Of a DNA stretch of 64,000 nt, positions 29,714 through 40,065 are shown piece after piece; position 1 is the first letter of the stretch, and each line of letters begins with the position of its first letter. The DNA lies in assembly GCA_019155205.2 (NCBI GenBank), contig JAHNZQ020000079.1, forward strand, positions 1,036,278 to 1,100,277. Reading direction: 5' to 3'. The DNA comes from Gracilaria vermiculophylla. Taxonomy: Eukaryota; Rhodophyta; Florideophyceae; Gracilariales; Gracilariaceae. A program made the position numbers and the translations under genes. The notes beneath the pieces are model-generated. The model was not told where the DNA came from, searched no databases, and was given only the letters and a program-made list of their open reading frames with translations.

Positions 29714-29785
29714 GAGCGGGGTCGGGATCGGGATCGGGATCGGGATCGGGATCAGGGCAGTGATCGGGATCGGGGTCGGGAGCGA
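29714..29785. repeat. GGGATC hexamer repeat upstream of METE
   Basis: About ten units of GGGATC/GGGGTC with small interruptions start 16 bp upstream of the METE start codon, in its 5' UTR or promoter. Confidence 0.9.
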
Positions 29786-30309
29786 GGGCGGAGGCGAGAC
29801 GGGCGGGCGGGCGGAAAGCGAGGCGGGCAGAGAGACGGGCGGCGAGGGCGAGTGGGCGAAGAGCGGGCGGTGTTGGAGACAGAGAAGAGAGCGGGCGGCG
29901 GCACTGCGGCGGAGCGCGGCTTAAGTAGAGCGGGCGGCAGCGAGCGGGGGGCGGTGGCGGCGCGGCGCATCGGGAAGGTGCGCGTCAGCGGCGCACTCGC
30001 GACGCGAGCGGGCGACCGGGCGCGGCGGCGTGCGCACGGATTTGCGGCGCTGCGCGGCGCGCAGGCGCGGCGGCCGACGGCGGGGCGCGATGCGCCACGG
30101 CGCGAGCGGGCCGCGCGCGCTTGGCGGCGACGCGTGGCGCGCGCCAAGGACGCGTTTGAATGACAGTAGCGCTTGGCGGCTGAGAGCGGCGCACAAAACA
30201 CAAACAAAAAGGGCAAAACATCCATAATTTTGATTCAGTTGCACAAATTATTTTCATGTTGGCGGAAAACAACCCGATTTGGGCCACGCATGAAAAGATT
30301 CAATCACGG

Positions 30310-30722
30310 CGGCGGCGAATGAAGGTGCGAGCGCACGAGCTCCGTACAGCTCGTCCACGTGGGCCACGAGGTGCGACATGAGCGCTGTCGGGCGCAGCGC
30401 CAGTGCGCCATGTGAAGGTGCGAGCGCTGTGCAGCGGAGCCACGTGGGCAACGAGGCAGCGTTGCCACGAAATGGTGCGCCATGGGCGCTGTCGGGCGCA
30501 GCGCCAGTGCGCCACGTGAAGCTGCGAGCGCTGTGCAGCGGAGCCACGTGGGCGACGAGGCGGCGTTGACACCAAATGATGCGCTATGAGCGCAGTCGGG
30601 CGCTGCGCCAGTGCGCCATGAGAAGGTGAGAGAGAGCGCACGAGCGACGGGCGCTGTCCAGCAGAGCCACGTGGCGCACGGGGCGGCGTTGACACGAAAT
30701 GGTGCGATATGAGCGCGGTCGG
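30310..30722. repeat. tandem repeat of about 104 bp, four diverged copies
   Basis: The motif GAGCCACGTGGGCGACGAG recurs at 30437, 30541 and 30664, with a weaker first copy at 30353. Between copies lie shared blocks such as ATGAGCGCTGTCGGGCGCAG. Spacing is 84, 104 and 123 bp, the last lengthened by an inserted GAGAGAGCGCACGAGCGACG. CACGTG (a G-box/E-box) is at the same place in each copy. The last copy runs into the start of the next gene. Confidence 0.9.
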
Positions 30723-30759
30723 GGGGGCGCGTGCGACGCGCGGCGGGCAGCGGGGGCGC

Positions 30760-30814
30760 ATGGCGCCGCGTGCGAGGACGTCCGCCGCGCGGCGGCCGAA
30801 CCGCCCGCGCGCGC

Positions 30815-30848
<34 letters not shown>

Positions 30849-31875
30849 CGGCGGCGGCGCGCGCGGCGTGTTGGTGCGCGCGCTGCGCGCGCTGCTGCTG
30901 GCGGCGGCGGCGCTGGCGGCGGCGGCGGCGCTGGCGGCGGCGCTGCGGCGGCGCGCGGAGGCGGCGCGCTGCGTGTGGCGCGTGGAGGCGTGCGCGCCGC
31001 GCAACGACTCGCGCTGGCGCTTCGGCGCGGCGTACAACGCGGCGGCGCGGCGCGCCGCGTGCGCCGTGCTGCTGTTCGAGCGCTGCGGCGCGCCGCGGCG
31101 CGCCGTGCCGCCGCCGCTGGCCGCCGCCGCGCGCGCTGGCCGCGCCTTCTTCGTGGCGCCGCCGCCGCGCGCGCTGCCGCTGCTCGTGGCGCGCGCGCGC
31201 TTCGACGCCGCCGCCGCCTTCGACGCGCGCGCCGCCTCCGAGCGCGCCGCCGTCGCCGGCCTCGCCGCGCGCCTGCGCGCCGCCGCCTGCGCCGAGCGCT
31301 TCCTGCCGCCCGCGTGGGCGCCCGCGTGGGCGCCCGCCGCCGCCCACCCGCGCGACGTGGCCGCGCGCGCCGAGCAGCTGGCGCTGCCCTGGGCGCCCGC
31401 CGACCCCGCCGCCGACGCCGCCCTCGCCGCCGACGCCGCCGACGCCGCCGAGTGGGACGCGCTGCACGACGAGCTGGACGTGCCGCACGCGCTGCTGGCC
31501 GCCATGCGCGCCCCGCAGCGCCGCCAGCTGCTGCGCCGCCTGCAGGCGCCCACGCGCCCCGCGCTCATGGTCGTGCACGTGGCGCACGGGCTGGGCAACC
31601 GCCTGCGCGCCTACGCCGCCGCGCGCGCCTACGCCCACGCCACCGCGCGCGTGCCCGTGCTCGTGTGGGAGCGCGACGCCCACTGCGACGCCGCCTTCCT
31701 CGATCTCTTCGAGCCCGACCCGCACCTCCTCGTGCTGCCCGCGCTGCACGTCCACTGGCCCATGCACGCCGAGCGCCTGTCCGACGCCGCGTGGGCGCGC
31801 TGGGCGCTCTTCAACTACATGCACGACGAGGGCGGCGCCAAGGGCGATCCGCTGCCGTCGCACAGCCATGGTCAA

Positions 31876-31915
<40 letters not shown>

Positions 31916-32700
31916 TCGACGCCGACGCGCAGCATGTGTACTACCGCGGCGCGTACGTGCCGGCCGTGCGCAACGCGTCGCTGCTGCGGCGCACCAACGA
32001 GCAGCTGCGCGCGCTGCGCCCGGTGCGCAGCGTGCGCCTGCGCGTGGAGCACGTGGCCGAGCGCCTGGCCTCGTCCATCGGCGTGCACATGCGCCACGCC
32101 GACCCGTACCACGAGCTGCGCTCGCAGCCGGCGGCGCAGGTGTACGGCGAGGACGACGCCGCCGTCATCGCGTACTGGCGCGCCGCCAGCAGCGCGCGCA
32201 GCTTCGCCGACGAGGTGCAGCGCCAGTGGCGCCGCAGCGGCGCCGCCGACGTGTTGGTGGCCACCGACTGCGCCGCGTGCCGCGCCGAGCTGGCGCAGCG
32301 CCTGGGCGCGCGCCGCGTGTGGTGGCTGCCGCTCGCGCCCGACGCCGAGTGCGACCGCCACCGCGCCGCCGCGCGCTCCGCGCCCTGCGTGCGCCACGCC
32401 GCCGCCGAGCTGTGGGCGCTGGCGCGCTGCCGCAGCCTGCTCGGCAGCGCGTGGAGCTCCTTCTCCGAGGTGGCCGCCCGCCTGCACCGCGCCGGCCCCG
32501 TCGCGTACGCCGGCGCCGACTTTGCGCGCGTGCCGCCGCCCAGCGCCGCGCCGCGCGCCGTCGCCGACGCCGCACGCCGCGTGTGGGCGCGCCGCGACGC
32601 CCGCCGCGCCGCGTCGCCGTCGCCGTCGCCGCCGTCGCCGCCGCCGCCGCCGTCGCCGCCGCCGCCGCCGCCACTCCCGCCACTCGCGGCACTACACTGA
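30760..32700 (+). CDS. type II membrane protein, fucosyltransferase-like
   Basis: 646 residues from the ATG at 30760. The ATG at 30709 is made of repeat sequence and adds 17 residues. A poly-Gly stretch and a membrane helix (ALRALLLAAAALAAAAALAAAL) precede a luminal region. Motifs resemble the NodZ/O-fucosyltransferase superfamily: HVAHGLGNRLRAYAAARAYA, SSIGVHMRHADPY, DVLVATDCAACRAEL and ELWALARCRSLLGSAWSSFSEVAARL. Substrate is unknown; a Golgi sugar transferase is the simplest reading. The gene has extreme GC at third positions. Coding microsatellites include a GACGCC run near 31877 (Ala-Asp repeat) and a CCG/TCG run at the end (Pro/Ser tail). The kinesin gene begins 300 bp downstream on the same strand. 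Confidence 0.6.
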
Positions 32701-33004
32701 GCGCGCCATTTTTTTGGCGCGCAACGCGCGTGCGCGCGCTGCCCGTTTGCATTGCGCGTCGCCCCGCCATTGCGCGTGGACGGCAGTCCGGCGCCCCTCG
32801 CGCCCCCCCGCGCGCCCCTCCGCACCCCCCCGCGCCCGCTGCCGCGCCCCCGCTGCCGCGCCCCCGCTGCCGCCGCTCTCCTCGCCCTTCTCCTCCTCCT
32901 CCTCTTCCTCCTCCTGCTCCTCCTGCTCCTCCTCCCCCTCCCTCCCAGCTTGTGCGCCCATCGCCGCTCCCCGCCGCTCCCCCCGTCCCCCCCCCCCCGC
33001 CGCC

Positions 33005-34256
33005 ATGGCGGCCGCCGACAGCCGCGCGCGCCGCGGCCGCGGCCGCCGCCCACCCCCGTCGCCCACCGAGGCCGTCAGCGTCGTCGTCAACGCGCGCCCG
33101 CTGCTGCCGTTCGAGCTCGCACACAACGCCACGTGCGCCCTCACGCACCACGACTCCCCCCCGCGCCTGTCGCTGGCGCGCCCGCCCGCCCCCGACCAGC
33201 ACTTTGCCCAATTCGACGCCGTGTACTTTGCAAACAACAACCAGCCGCCCGACGCGCTGTACCACCGCCACGTGCGCCCCATGCTGGACGCCCTCTTCTC
33301 CGGCGTCAACGTCACCGTCCTGGCCTACGGCCAGACCAGCGCCGGCAAGAGCTTCACCATGCGCCACGTCACCGACGCCGTCGCGCGCGACGTCTTCCGC
33401 CTCAAGCGCGCCGCCGAGCGCGCGCGCCGCGCCGTCGTCGTGCGCGTCGGCTTTGTCGAGATCTACAAGGAGGCCATCCGCGACCTCGTCGACGCCAACT
33501 CCGCCGCGCCCGTCCCCGTGCGCGTGCGCGAGCGCCGCGTGCGCGCCGCGCGCCACGTCTTCTTGGACGGTGCGCGCGAGCGCTGCGTGCAGGAGGAGCA
33601 CGAGCTGGCCGCCATCATCCGCGACGCCAACGTCGTGCGCCGCACCGCCGCCACCGGCATGAACGCCGCCTCGTCGCGCAGCCACTCCGTCATCACCATC
33701 ACCGTACAGCAGGAGCACACGCGCGCCGACGCCGCCGACGACGCCGACGCTGCGGACGCCGCCGACGCCGCCGACTGCCTCTTCTCCAAGCTGCACCTCG
33801 TCGACCTGGCCGGCAGCGAGCGCGCCAAGCGCACCGCCGCCCACGGCGCCCGCTTCGCGGAGGGCGTCCACATCAACCGCGGCCTCTTTGCCCTCGCCAA
33901 GGTCATCTCCGCCCTGGCCGCCAACGTCGCCCACGTCCCGTACCGCGACAGCAACCTCACCCGCCTGCTGCAGGACAGCCTCGGCGGCAGCGCCAAGACG
34001 CTGCTCATCGCCTGCGTGTCGCCGGCCGACTCCAGCCGCGAGGAGACGCTGGGCACGCTGCGCTACGCCGCGCGCGCCAAGCGCATCCGCAACACCCCCG
34101 TCGTCAACACCGAGCCCGACAGCGTGCAGATCTCCGACCTGCGCGCCGCGCTCGCGCGCGCGCGCGCGCAGATCGCCTCGCTCGTCGCCGAGAACGAGCG
34201 CCTCAGGGGGCGGCGCAGGCCGCTCGCGCCCTCGCGCTCGCCGCTTCCGTCGCCGC

Positions 34257-34293
<37 letters not shown>

Positions 34294-35359
34294 GCCGCCG
34301 CCGCCGCGCCGCCAGCCGCCCGCCGCCAGCCCCAGGCGCGTGGAGGCCACCGCCGGCCGCGACGACGCGCTGGTGGGCGCGCTGCGCGAGCGCGTCGCGC
34401 AGCTGGAGCGCGCGCTGGAGGCCGCCGGCGTCGGCGCGGAGCTCGCGGCGCTCGGCGCCGCCAGCAACGGCTGGCACGTCGGCGACGCCGAGCGCCGCGG
34501 CCGCGCCGCGCCGCGGCGGCGGCCGCGCGCGCCCGGCGCCGCGCGCGCCGCCGCCGCCGCCGCCAGCAAGGCGGCCAGCTTCGACGCGCACGGCTTTGAC
34601 GACGCGCGGCCGCGCGCCGTCGCGCGCGCGCAGTCGGAGAAGAGCCTGCCCGCGGCGCGGCGCCACTATGCGGCGCGCGCCGCGTCGCCCGGCGGCGGCG
34701 ACGCGCTGCGCGACGGCGCGGACGGCGGCGGGTACGTGGACGAGTTCGAGACCAAGGTGGTGAAGGTGCTGTCGGCGCACCGCATGGACGAGCTGAAGCG
34801 CGAGTTTGCCGAGCGGCTGCAGCAGGCGGAGGAGGACAAGGCGGCCATCGACGGCGCGAGGCTCAAGCTGGTGAAGCGGCTCACGGCGGTGCACAAGAAG
34901 CACGAGCGCGACGTGGAGGAGCTCAAGAGCGCGCACCAGGCGCAGATGGGCGAGGTGCGCGCGCGGCTGGCCGAGGTGAAGCGCCTCGAGGCCGACAGCG
35001 TGCGGCTGGCCAAGATGCGCGACGGCAGCGACGCGGCGTGCAAGAGGCTTGCGGCCAAGGTGGAGGCGGCGGAGAAATGCCGCGACGAGGCGGCTTCGAG
35101 ACTGGCGGGCGTGGTGGCGCGGTCGGACGAAATCAAGCGCACGCTGATGAGGGAGAACAGGGAGATAAGCAAGAACGAGCGCATGTTGAAAGTGGAGCTG
35201 AATCGGCACAAGGTGAGCGCGGAGAGGCAGCGCGCCGTGATGAACCGGCTCAAGCTGGAGAACGAGACGATGCGGATGCGGTTGCGCGACATTGGACGGC
35301 AACAAGTGCGGCGCGCCAATTCCGGAATCACTCCCACGACTACTCGCGCGCAGTGCTGA
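33005..35359 (+). CDS. kinesin motor protein, N-terminal motor
   Basis: 784 residues from the ATG at 33005 in context GCCGCCATGG. The motor spans about 22-368: P-loop GQTSAGKSFTM (109-119), NAASSRSHS (220-228), LVDLAGSE (265-272), YRDSNLTRLLQDSLGG (313-328) and RYAARAKRIRN as neck linker approach. The P-loop reads SAGKS instead of the common GSGKT but keeps the GxxxxGK[ST] pattern. An Asp/Ala-rich insertion (ADAADDADAADAADAAD, 241-257) sits before switch II. A disordered Ala/Pro-rich segment and a coiled coil (about 590-770) follow. The overall layout fits kinesin-4/kinesin-7-like plus-end motors, but the subfamily is uncertain. A CTCCTC pyrimidine tract at 32880-32945 lies in the 5' UTR. Confidence 0.9.
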
Positions 35360-35612
35360 GCGTGTGGTGGGTAAGCTTACATTGGTGTTGTACATAAAAA
35401 CTGGTCTCGTGCCGCTGGCAATGTTGTTGTTGGACTGTTGTGAATGGGGTCGGGGCGGAAAGGGCTCGACCGCTGTGTGCTTGATTTCATGTTTATACAT
35501 ACATGTGGTGTCTATGGATACGGATACGGCAGCTACACTGACAGGCGACTTGAGGTTGGGCCAAAGGAGAAAGGCGGGGGCGGGAGACAAAAATGTAAAC
35601 TGTTTGTTGGAC

Positions 35613-36335
35613 TCATCGCTCGGCGGCGGCGGCGTAGTTGTGCTGCGATTTGGCGTGGACAATGGGGTGGCTTTCGGCGCGGCGCGGGTTCTCGAGGCGC
35701 GCGCACAACAGGGCGAGCGCGCACACGGCGACGCAGAGCACGACCACGTTGCGCAGGGCGCGCGCGAGCCAGCGCAGCGCGCCGCCGGCGTGCGGCGCGG
35801 CGGCGGCGGCGGCGGGCGGCGGCGGCGGCGGCGGCGGCGGCGCGCGCGCGTCGGCAAACGAGAGCTCGTACTCGAGCCAGCAGCTTGCGCGCGCGACGAA
35901 CAGGTCGCCGGCGAAGCTCCAGCCCTCGCAGTGGACGGCGCACGCGGCGATGGCGACGGCGCGGTCGACGGCGGCCACGCACTCCCACGCGGGGGCGGCG
36001 GGGGCGGCGGGGGCGGCGGGGGGCGCGGCGGGGAGCGCGCGCACGTTGTAGCAGTCGACGCGCGAGGGGCGCAGGTCGGGGCGGCGGGCGGCGGCGCCGC
36101 CCACGCAGGCCAGCTGCGGGCGCGGCGCGGCGCGGCGCGGCGCGGTGTAGGCGTCGGCGAAGAAGGAGAGCTTGGGGACGGCGGGGAGGTAGACGCGGTC
36201 GGGGTTGGGCGCGGCGGCGGCGAAGGCGGTGGGGGGGGGGTGGGCGGCGGCGCACAGGCGCGCGAGCAGCGGCGCGAGGCAGCACACGGCGGCGGCGGCG
36301 AGCGCGGCGGGGGCGCAGCGGCGCGGGGGCGACAT
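35613..36335 (-). CDS. SARAF: SARAF/TMEM66-like store-operated calcium entry regulator
   Basis: 240 residues from the ATG at 36335. A hydrophobic signal sequence spans 8-30. The luminal domain carries PQLACVGGAA (73-82), VDCYNV, AWECVAAVDRAV (117-127), VHCEGWSFAGD and ARASCWLEYELSF (148-160), in the same order and with the same Cys pattern (77, 95, 119, 136, 152) as animal SARAF (QLKCVGG, QCQN, WECK, VSCEGY, GSCGLEY). One membrane helix lies at about 195-212, with a short basic cytosolic tail. Animal SARAF sits in the ER membrane and switches off STIM-ORAI calcium entry. The function in an alga is unknown. A poly-Pro/Ala linker replaces the animal spacer. Confidence 0.8.
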   Translation of the reverse strand: MSPPRRCAPAALAAAAVCCLAPLLARLCAAAHPPPTAFAAAAPNPDRVYLPAVPKLSFFADAYTAPRRAAPRPQLACVGGAAARRPDLRPSRVDCYNVRALPAAPPAAPAAPAAPAWECVAAVDRAVAIAACAVHCEGWSFAGDLFVARASCWLEYELSFADARAPPPPPPPPPAAAAAAPHAGGALRWLARALRNVVVLCVAVCALALLCARLENPRRAESHPIVHAKSQHNYAAAAER

Positions 36336-37086
36336 GGCTGCTTGGCGGCGCGGGTGGTGGGTGCTGCACGAGGTGGGCGCCCGCTGAGGTGGCACGCGCG
36401 GCGGGCGCGCGCGCGCTCATACGCGCGGCGCGCTTGTAAACGGCAGCGCGCTGCGTGCGCGGCGCGGCGCGTCTAATTCGACGCTCGCCAGTGTACAGCG
36501 CTTTGCAGCGCGCGCTTTCCCTGCGCCGCGCCGCGCCGCGGCGCCGCTCCCGCCGAGCTCGCGCAAGCGTGGCGCCCGTGGCCCCCGCGCCGCTGCGCCC
36601 TCGCGCTCCGTCGCCAGACCGCCGCACCTCTCACGTCTCGCGCCTTGGCCGTCTCGGGACAGTGTGCAAGCAGCACAAACGCTCGCGCGCGCCCCGTCGC
36701 GCCACTTGGTTTCATCCGCCGCCACTTTTGTTGTGCGCGTGTTCACCATCTGCACCCACTTGCTCACGCGCTACCGCAGCTTGTGCTCTTGCGGATGGCG
36801 TCCGTCTTTTTACACAAAGATGCATGCGAACGCATGTTGTGCGCTGTGGCACACGACGTTTAGGCGCTGCCTCAGCACGCACGCGCGCATACGCAAACCA
36901 TGTGCGCCCACGGTGCTCGGCACGACGCAAAAGCATGTGTTCAACTTGCAAGTCACCCGCAAGCTGCAACAAGCAGCAACCGCCTCCACTATTCTTTGCG
37001 CAAACACGCGCCGCCGCACAGCATGCACGCACGCCGTTGAAACAAGGCGCACAAAGCAACAAGCACGTGCGCATGGTCACGTCTCC
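36336..37086. other. intergenic, no supported gene
   Basis: About 750 bp, upstream of the SARAF-like gene and downstream of the proteasome gene, both on the minus strand. Multiple overlapping frames are shadows of GC-rich sequence; nothing recognised. Confidence 0.5.
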
Positions 37087-37222
37087 CTCAACGCCATCAT
37101 CGCTGCTTTTATTCTTCCATATCAGAATCCGCTTCCGCTTCTCGCTTTGCTTCCTCAACGCCATCATCGTTGCTTTTATTCTTCCATATCAGAATCCGCT
37201 TCCGCTTCTCGCTTTGCTTCCT
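37087..37222. repeat. 67-bp tandem duplication at the PSMA3 3' end
   Basis: Two nearly identical 67-bp copies start at 37087 and 37154 (CTCAACGCCATCATCGCTGC against CTCAACGCCATCATCGTTGC). The second copy contains the stop codon and last residues of PSMA3; the first is an untranslated repeat just past the stop. Confidence 0.92.
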
Positions 37223-37949
37223 CGTGAATTTTTTGCACCATGTCTCGCGGCACCATGGCCGCCGACTGCCCGTCCTTCACCCATATCATTTCGATTTCGT
37301 ATTCCTTCTCTTTGCTGTCATCGTGCACGTTGACGACGATTTTGGCCAAGTGCTTGACGGCCTGCTCGCACGTGATCTGCGGCGTGCCGGCGCTGTCGTT
37401 GAGCGACAGTTTCTCCAGTTCGGTGCGCGCAGCTTGTTTGCCCTTGCCGTACGCGCATGCGTAGTACCTGTACGCCACGCCGCTGGGCTCAATCATGTAC
37501 AGCTGCGCGCCGTCGTTGTGGCCGTTGTGCACGCCCAGCAGAATGGCACACCCAAACGGGCGCAGGTGCCAATGCAGCGTGTACAGATGCACAAAATGCG
37601 CCAGCCGATCGGCCAGAATGGCGCCGGGAATGGGTCTGCCGTAGAAGTCCAGGTAGTTTTCGCACTCCTTGCGCGCGCGGTCCACAATCACGCGCCCGTC
37701 CGAGATGAGCCCGCACACCACGAGCGAGGCGTGCTTGTCGACGATGTGCGCGCGACGCAGCGTGCCGGCCACCAGCATCTTGGAGATGATCGTCTTCTCC
37801 AGCGCCAACACCACACCGTCCTTGCAGCGTATGCCCATGCACGTTCCGGAGTTCTCCACTGATTTGGCCGCATACTCGATCTGGAACACGCGCCCGTCGG
37901 GCGAGAACGTTGTCGACGAAAGATCGTAGCCGGTGCCAATGGACGCCAT
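37176..37949 (-). CDS. PSMA3: 20S proteasome subunit alpha-7 (alpha type 3)
   Basis: 257 residues from the ATG at 37949. The start MASIGTGYDLSSTTFSPDGRV matches the alpha-7 N-terminus, and VFQIEYAAKSVENSGTCMGI is the proteasome alpha signature. RPFGCAILLGVH and GAQLYMIEPSGVAYRY follow, with an acidic tail EADSDMEE typical of alpha-7, a CK2 phosphorylation region. It is a non-catalytic outer-ring subunit that contributes to the gate. The single uninterrupted frame has the usual family length (about 250). Confidence 0.95.
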   Translation of the reverse strand: MASIGTGYDLSSTTFSPDGRVFQIEYAAKSVENSGTCMGIRCKDGVVLALEKTIISKMLVAGTLRRAHIVDKHASLVVCGLISDGRVIVDRARKECENYLDFYGRPIPGAILADRLAHFVHLYTLHWHLRPFGCAILLGVHNGHNDGAQLYMIEPSGVAYRYYACAYGKGKQAARTELEKLSLNDSAGTPQITCEQAVKHLAKIVVNVHDDSKEKEYEIEMIWVKDGQSAAMVPRDMVQKIHEEAKREAEADSDMEE

Positions 37950-38655
37950 AGCGGATCTGCTTTGCACGGCCGCGATGGCAATCAGCGCCCACAACGACTA
38001 GCGCAGCGCGAGCGGAACAAACGCTCTCAGCGTGCGCGCGAGGGCACCCTTCCAGCTTGGCCCGCTGCGCCACGGCCGCGCCGCACGCGACGATGTATTT
38101 GTGCTGCTGCACACGTAGTACAGCATTTGCCGCCACGTCGTGCAACACGCGCATACTCGTCGCGGCGCGCCGTACCCCGCCACAATGCGCACGCCGCTCC
38201 CATCCATTGCGCGCACACTCCCACGCGGCCCCCTCGAGCACACACACACACAAGTCGCCAGGAGAGCATCGGTGCGCGCCGTGCGCCAACCGGCAGCGCA
38301 GCCCTTTGTTCCCGTTTCCGCATTCGTCCCCTCGCTTTGGTGATCACGCTTTCATGGCTTGAACGCCGCGTGCAATCGCTTGGTGCCTGCAATCGCTTGG
38401 TCGTCCTCCTCCCTGCGGCAGCACAGCCGCGCTGCAACACACAGCCAACGCGCTGCTGTGCGGCGCTTTTACCGCTCACAAATGGGTACGTCACACGCAA
38501 CGCGCGTTTTTCCGATTGCGGGCCTCGACACCAACTCAGTGCAAACCATGTTGCATTCGAGCTCCAAACCATCGGTACACCGACCGCGCGCCTATTAGCT
38601 CACCGGCGTTCGCAAAGCGCTCGTTCTGCGCGCTGCCGCGAATCTCCGTGCCCCC
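37950..38655. other. intergenic between divergent PSMA3 and HisRS
   Basis: About 700 bp that should hold both promoters. CCAAT-like and CACGC-rich stretches occur, but I can support no specific site. Confidence 0.4.
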
Positions 38656-40065
38656 GTGGGTCAGTCGCCTGCGAACAACGCGTCGCGCACACCTCTCTCG
38701 CCCCGACTTCTGACCGCCTTTCGCACAGTCGCCACCGCCGCCGTTCGCGGCTGCCGCGACATCCTCGCGCGCCGCGCCGCGCACCGCCGCCAGCTCGTCA
38801 ACTCCTTTGCCGCGCTCTGTTCCGTGTACAACTTTGACGAGATCGAGACGCCCATCCTGGAGCGCGCCGACCTTTTTTCGCACACGCTGGGCTCCTCCTC
38901 CGACGTCATCTGCTCCGAGATGTACCGCGTCGCGCACACGCGCCCGCCGCTCGCGCTGCGCCCCGAGGGGACTGCCGGCGTGGCCCGCGCCCTCGCCGAC
39001 GTTGGCTTGCTCAAGTGTGCCCCGCCGCACGGCACGCGCGTGTGGTACGCAGGCCCCATGTTCCGCCATGAGCGCCCGCAGCGGGGCCGCTTTCGACAGT
39101 TTTGGCAGATGGGCGTTGAAGCTGTGGGCGATGAATCCGTCGCTGCAGATTTGGACACCATATCTCTGGCGGCCCAGTATCTGCGCTCCATCGGGTGCAG
39201 CGCAAGCCTGCGCCTAAACACGCTGGGAAGCAAGCAAACGCGCCTCGCGTACAACGACGCCCTCAAGCTCTTCCTCAACAGTCGCTACTGGGCGTTGTCT
39301 GCTTTGAGCCGTGCGCGCTATGACAGCGGCAACTGTATGCGCATCTTGGACAGCAAACTCGCAGAAGACTCTGACGTGATGTCTACCGCGCCGCCACTGG
39401 CACATTTCGTCGATGAATTTGAAAAGGAGCGTTTCAAACAAGTGTGCAATCTGCTGCAGGAAGCGCACATTCCATTCCTCGTAGACAGTCAACTCGTGCG
39501 CGGGCTGGACTACTATACCAGTACAGCGTTTGAATTTGTTGCACCGCAAGGAAAGGCTGTCTGTGGTGGCGGCAGGTACACAAACGTGTGCGGCGCAAGT
39601 GGGATTGGATTCGCTATCGGCCTGGATCGCGTAGAGAGCGAGCAATGCGACGGAATTGCATCGTATGAACGAAATCTGCAAGGTGGCGCTGTGGTTATCG
39701 GGCTGGCGACAAGTCCCAATCACAGCGGCTGCGACGTGGGCAGAGCGGCAAGAAAGCTGGTTAAGGCGTTGAGAGATAGAGGTGTACGATGTGTAGGGAG
39801 ATTAGAAGGGGGGCGACTGTCAAAAGTAGTCGGACGCGCGGTGCGATCCGGCGCAGGGGCTGTGATAGTGGTTGGAGAACAAGACGTTCGTGGTGGAATG
39901 GCGAGTGTGAAGTTTGTGAGCGCCGACTCCGAACAAGATCCACAGCAGGTCAGGATGGTTGACGTGGCGGATGTGGTGTGTGCGCGCACTCTCGCTGCAC
40001 GCCAAGGCACGGCGGACGAAGCGAGCGGGGAGCAGAACGTGGGTGGAGCGGAGAGTCGGTGGTGA
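38656..40065 (+). CDS. histidyl-tRNA synthetase, bacterial/organellar type
   Basis: 469 residues. Class II motifs: ETPILERADLFSHTLG, TRPPLALRPEGTAGVARA, motif 2 YAGPMFRHERPQRGRFRQFWQMGVEAVG, the HisRS-specific signatures LVRGLDYYTSTAFEFV and GGGRYTNV, and motif 3 GIGFAIGLDRV. The C-terminal anticodon-binding domain starts at about 345 (GGAVVIGLATSPN) and ends near 445 with a non-conserved tail. The LRPEGT and RGLDYYT residues needed for ATP and histidine binding are present, so it looks catalytic rather than a HisZ regulator. The first 30 residues (Arg/Ala/Thr-rich) may be an organelle presequence. Confidence 0.88.
   Translation: MGQSPANNASRTPLSPRLLTAFRTVATAAVRGCRDILARRAAHRRQLVNSFAALCSVYNFDEIETPILERADLFSHTLGSSSDVICSEMYRVAHTRPPLALRPEGTAGVARALADVGLLKCAPPHGTRVWYAGPMFRHERPQRGRFRQFWQMGVEAVGDESVAADLDTISLAAQYLRSIGCSASLRLNTLGSKQTRLAYNDALKLFLNSRYWALSALSRARYDSGNCMRILDSKLAEDSDVMSTAPPLAHFVDEFEKERFKQVCNLLQEAHIPFLVDSQLVRGLDYYTSTAFEFVAPQGKAVCGGGRYTNVCGASGIGFAIGLDRVESEQCDGIASYERNLQGGAVVIGLATSPNHSGCDVGRAARKLVKALRDRGVRCVGRLEGGRLSKVVGRAVRSGAGAVIVVGEQDVRGGMASVKFVSADSEQDPQQVRMVDVADVVCARTLAARQGTADEASGEQNVGGAESRW

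Noticed and set aside
32165..35857. 1230-codon open frame on the minus strand opposite the kinesin and glycosyltransferase genes
   Set aside because: Shadow of extreme GC bias at third positions; the translation is Arg/Ala/Gly-rich without domains, while the plus strand encodes clear families.
26200..36450. Horizontal transfer from a high-GC bacterium
   Set aside because: Genes inside are typical eukaryotic ones (kinesin, SARAF, PGL with spliceosomal introns), so GC bias alone is not evidence of transfer.
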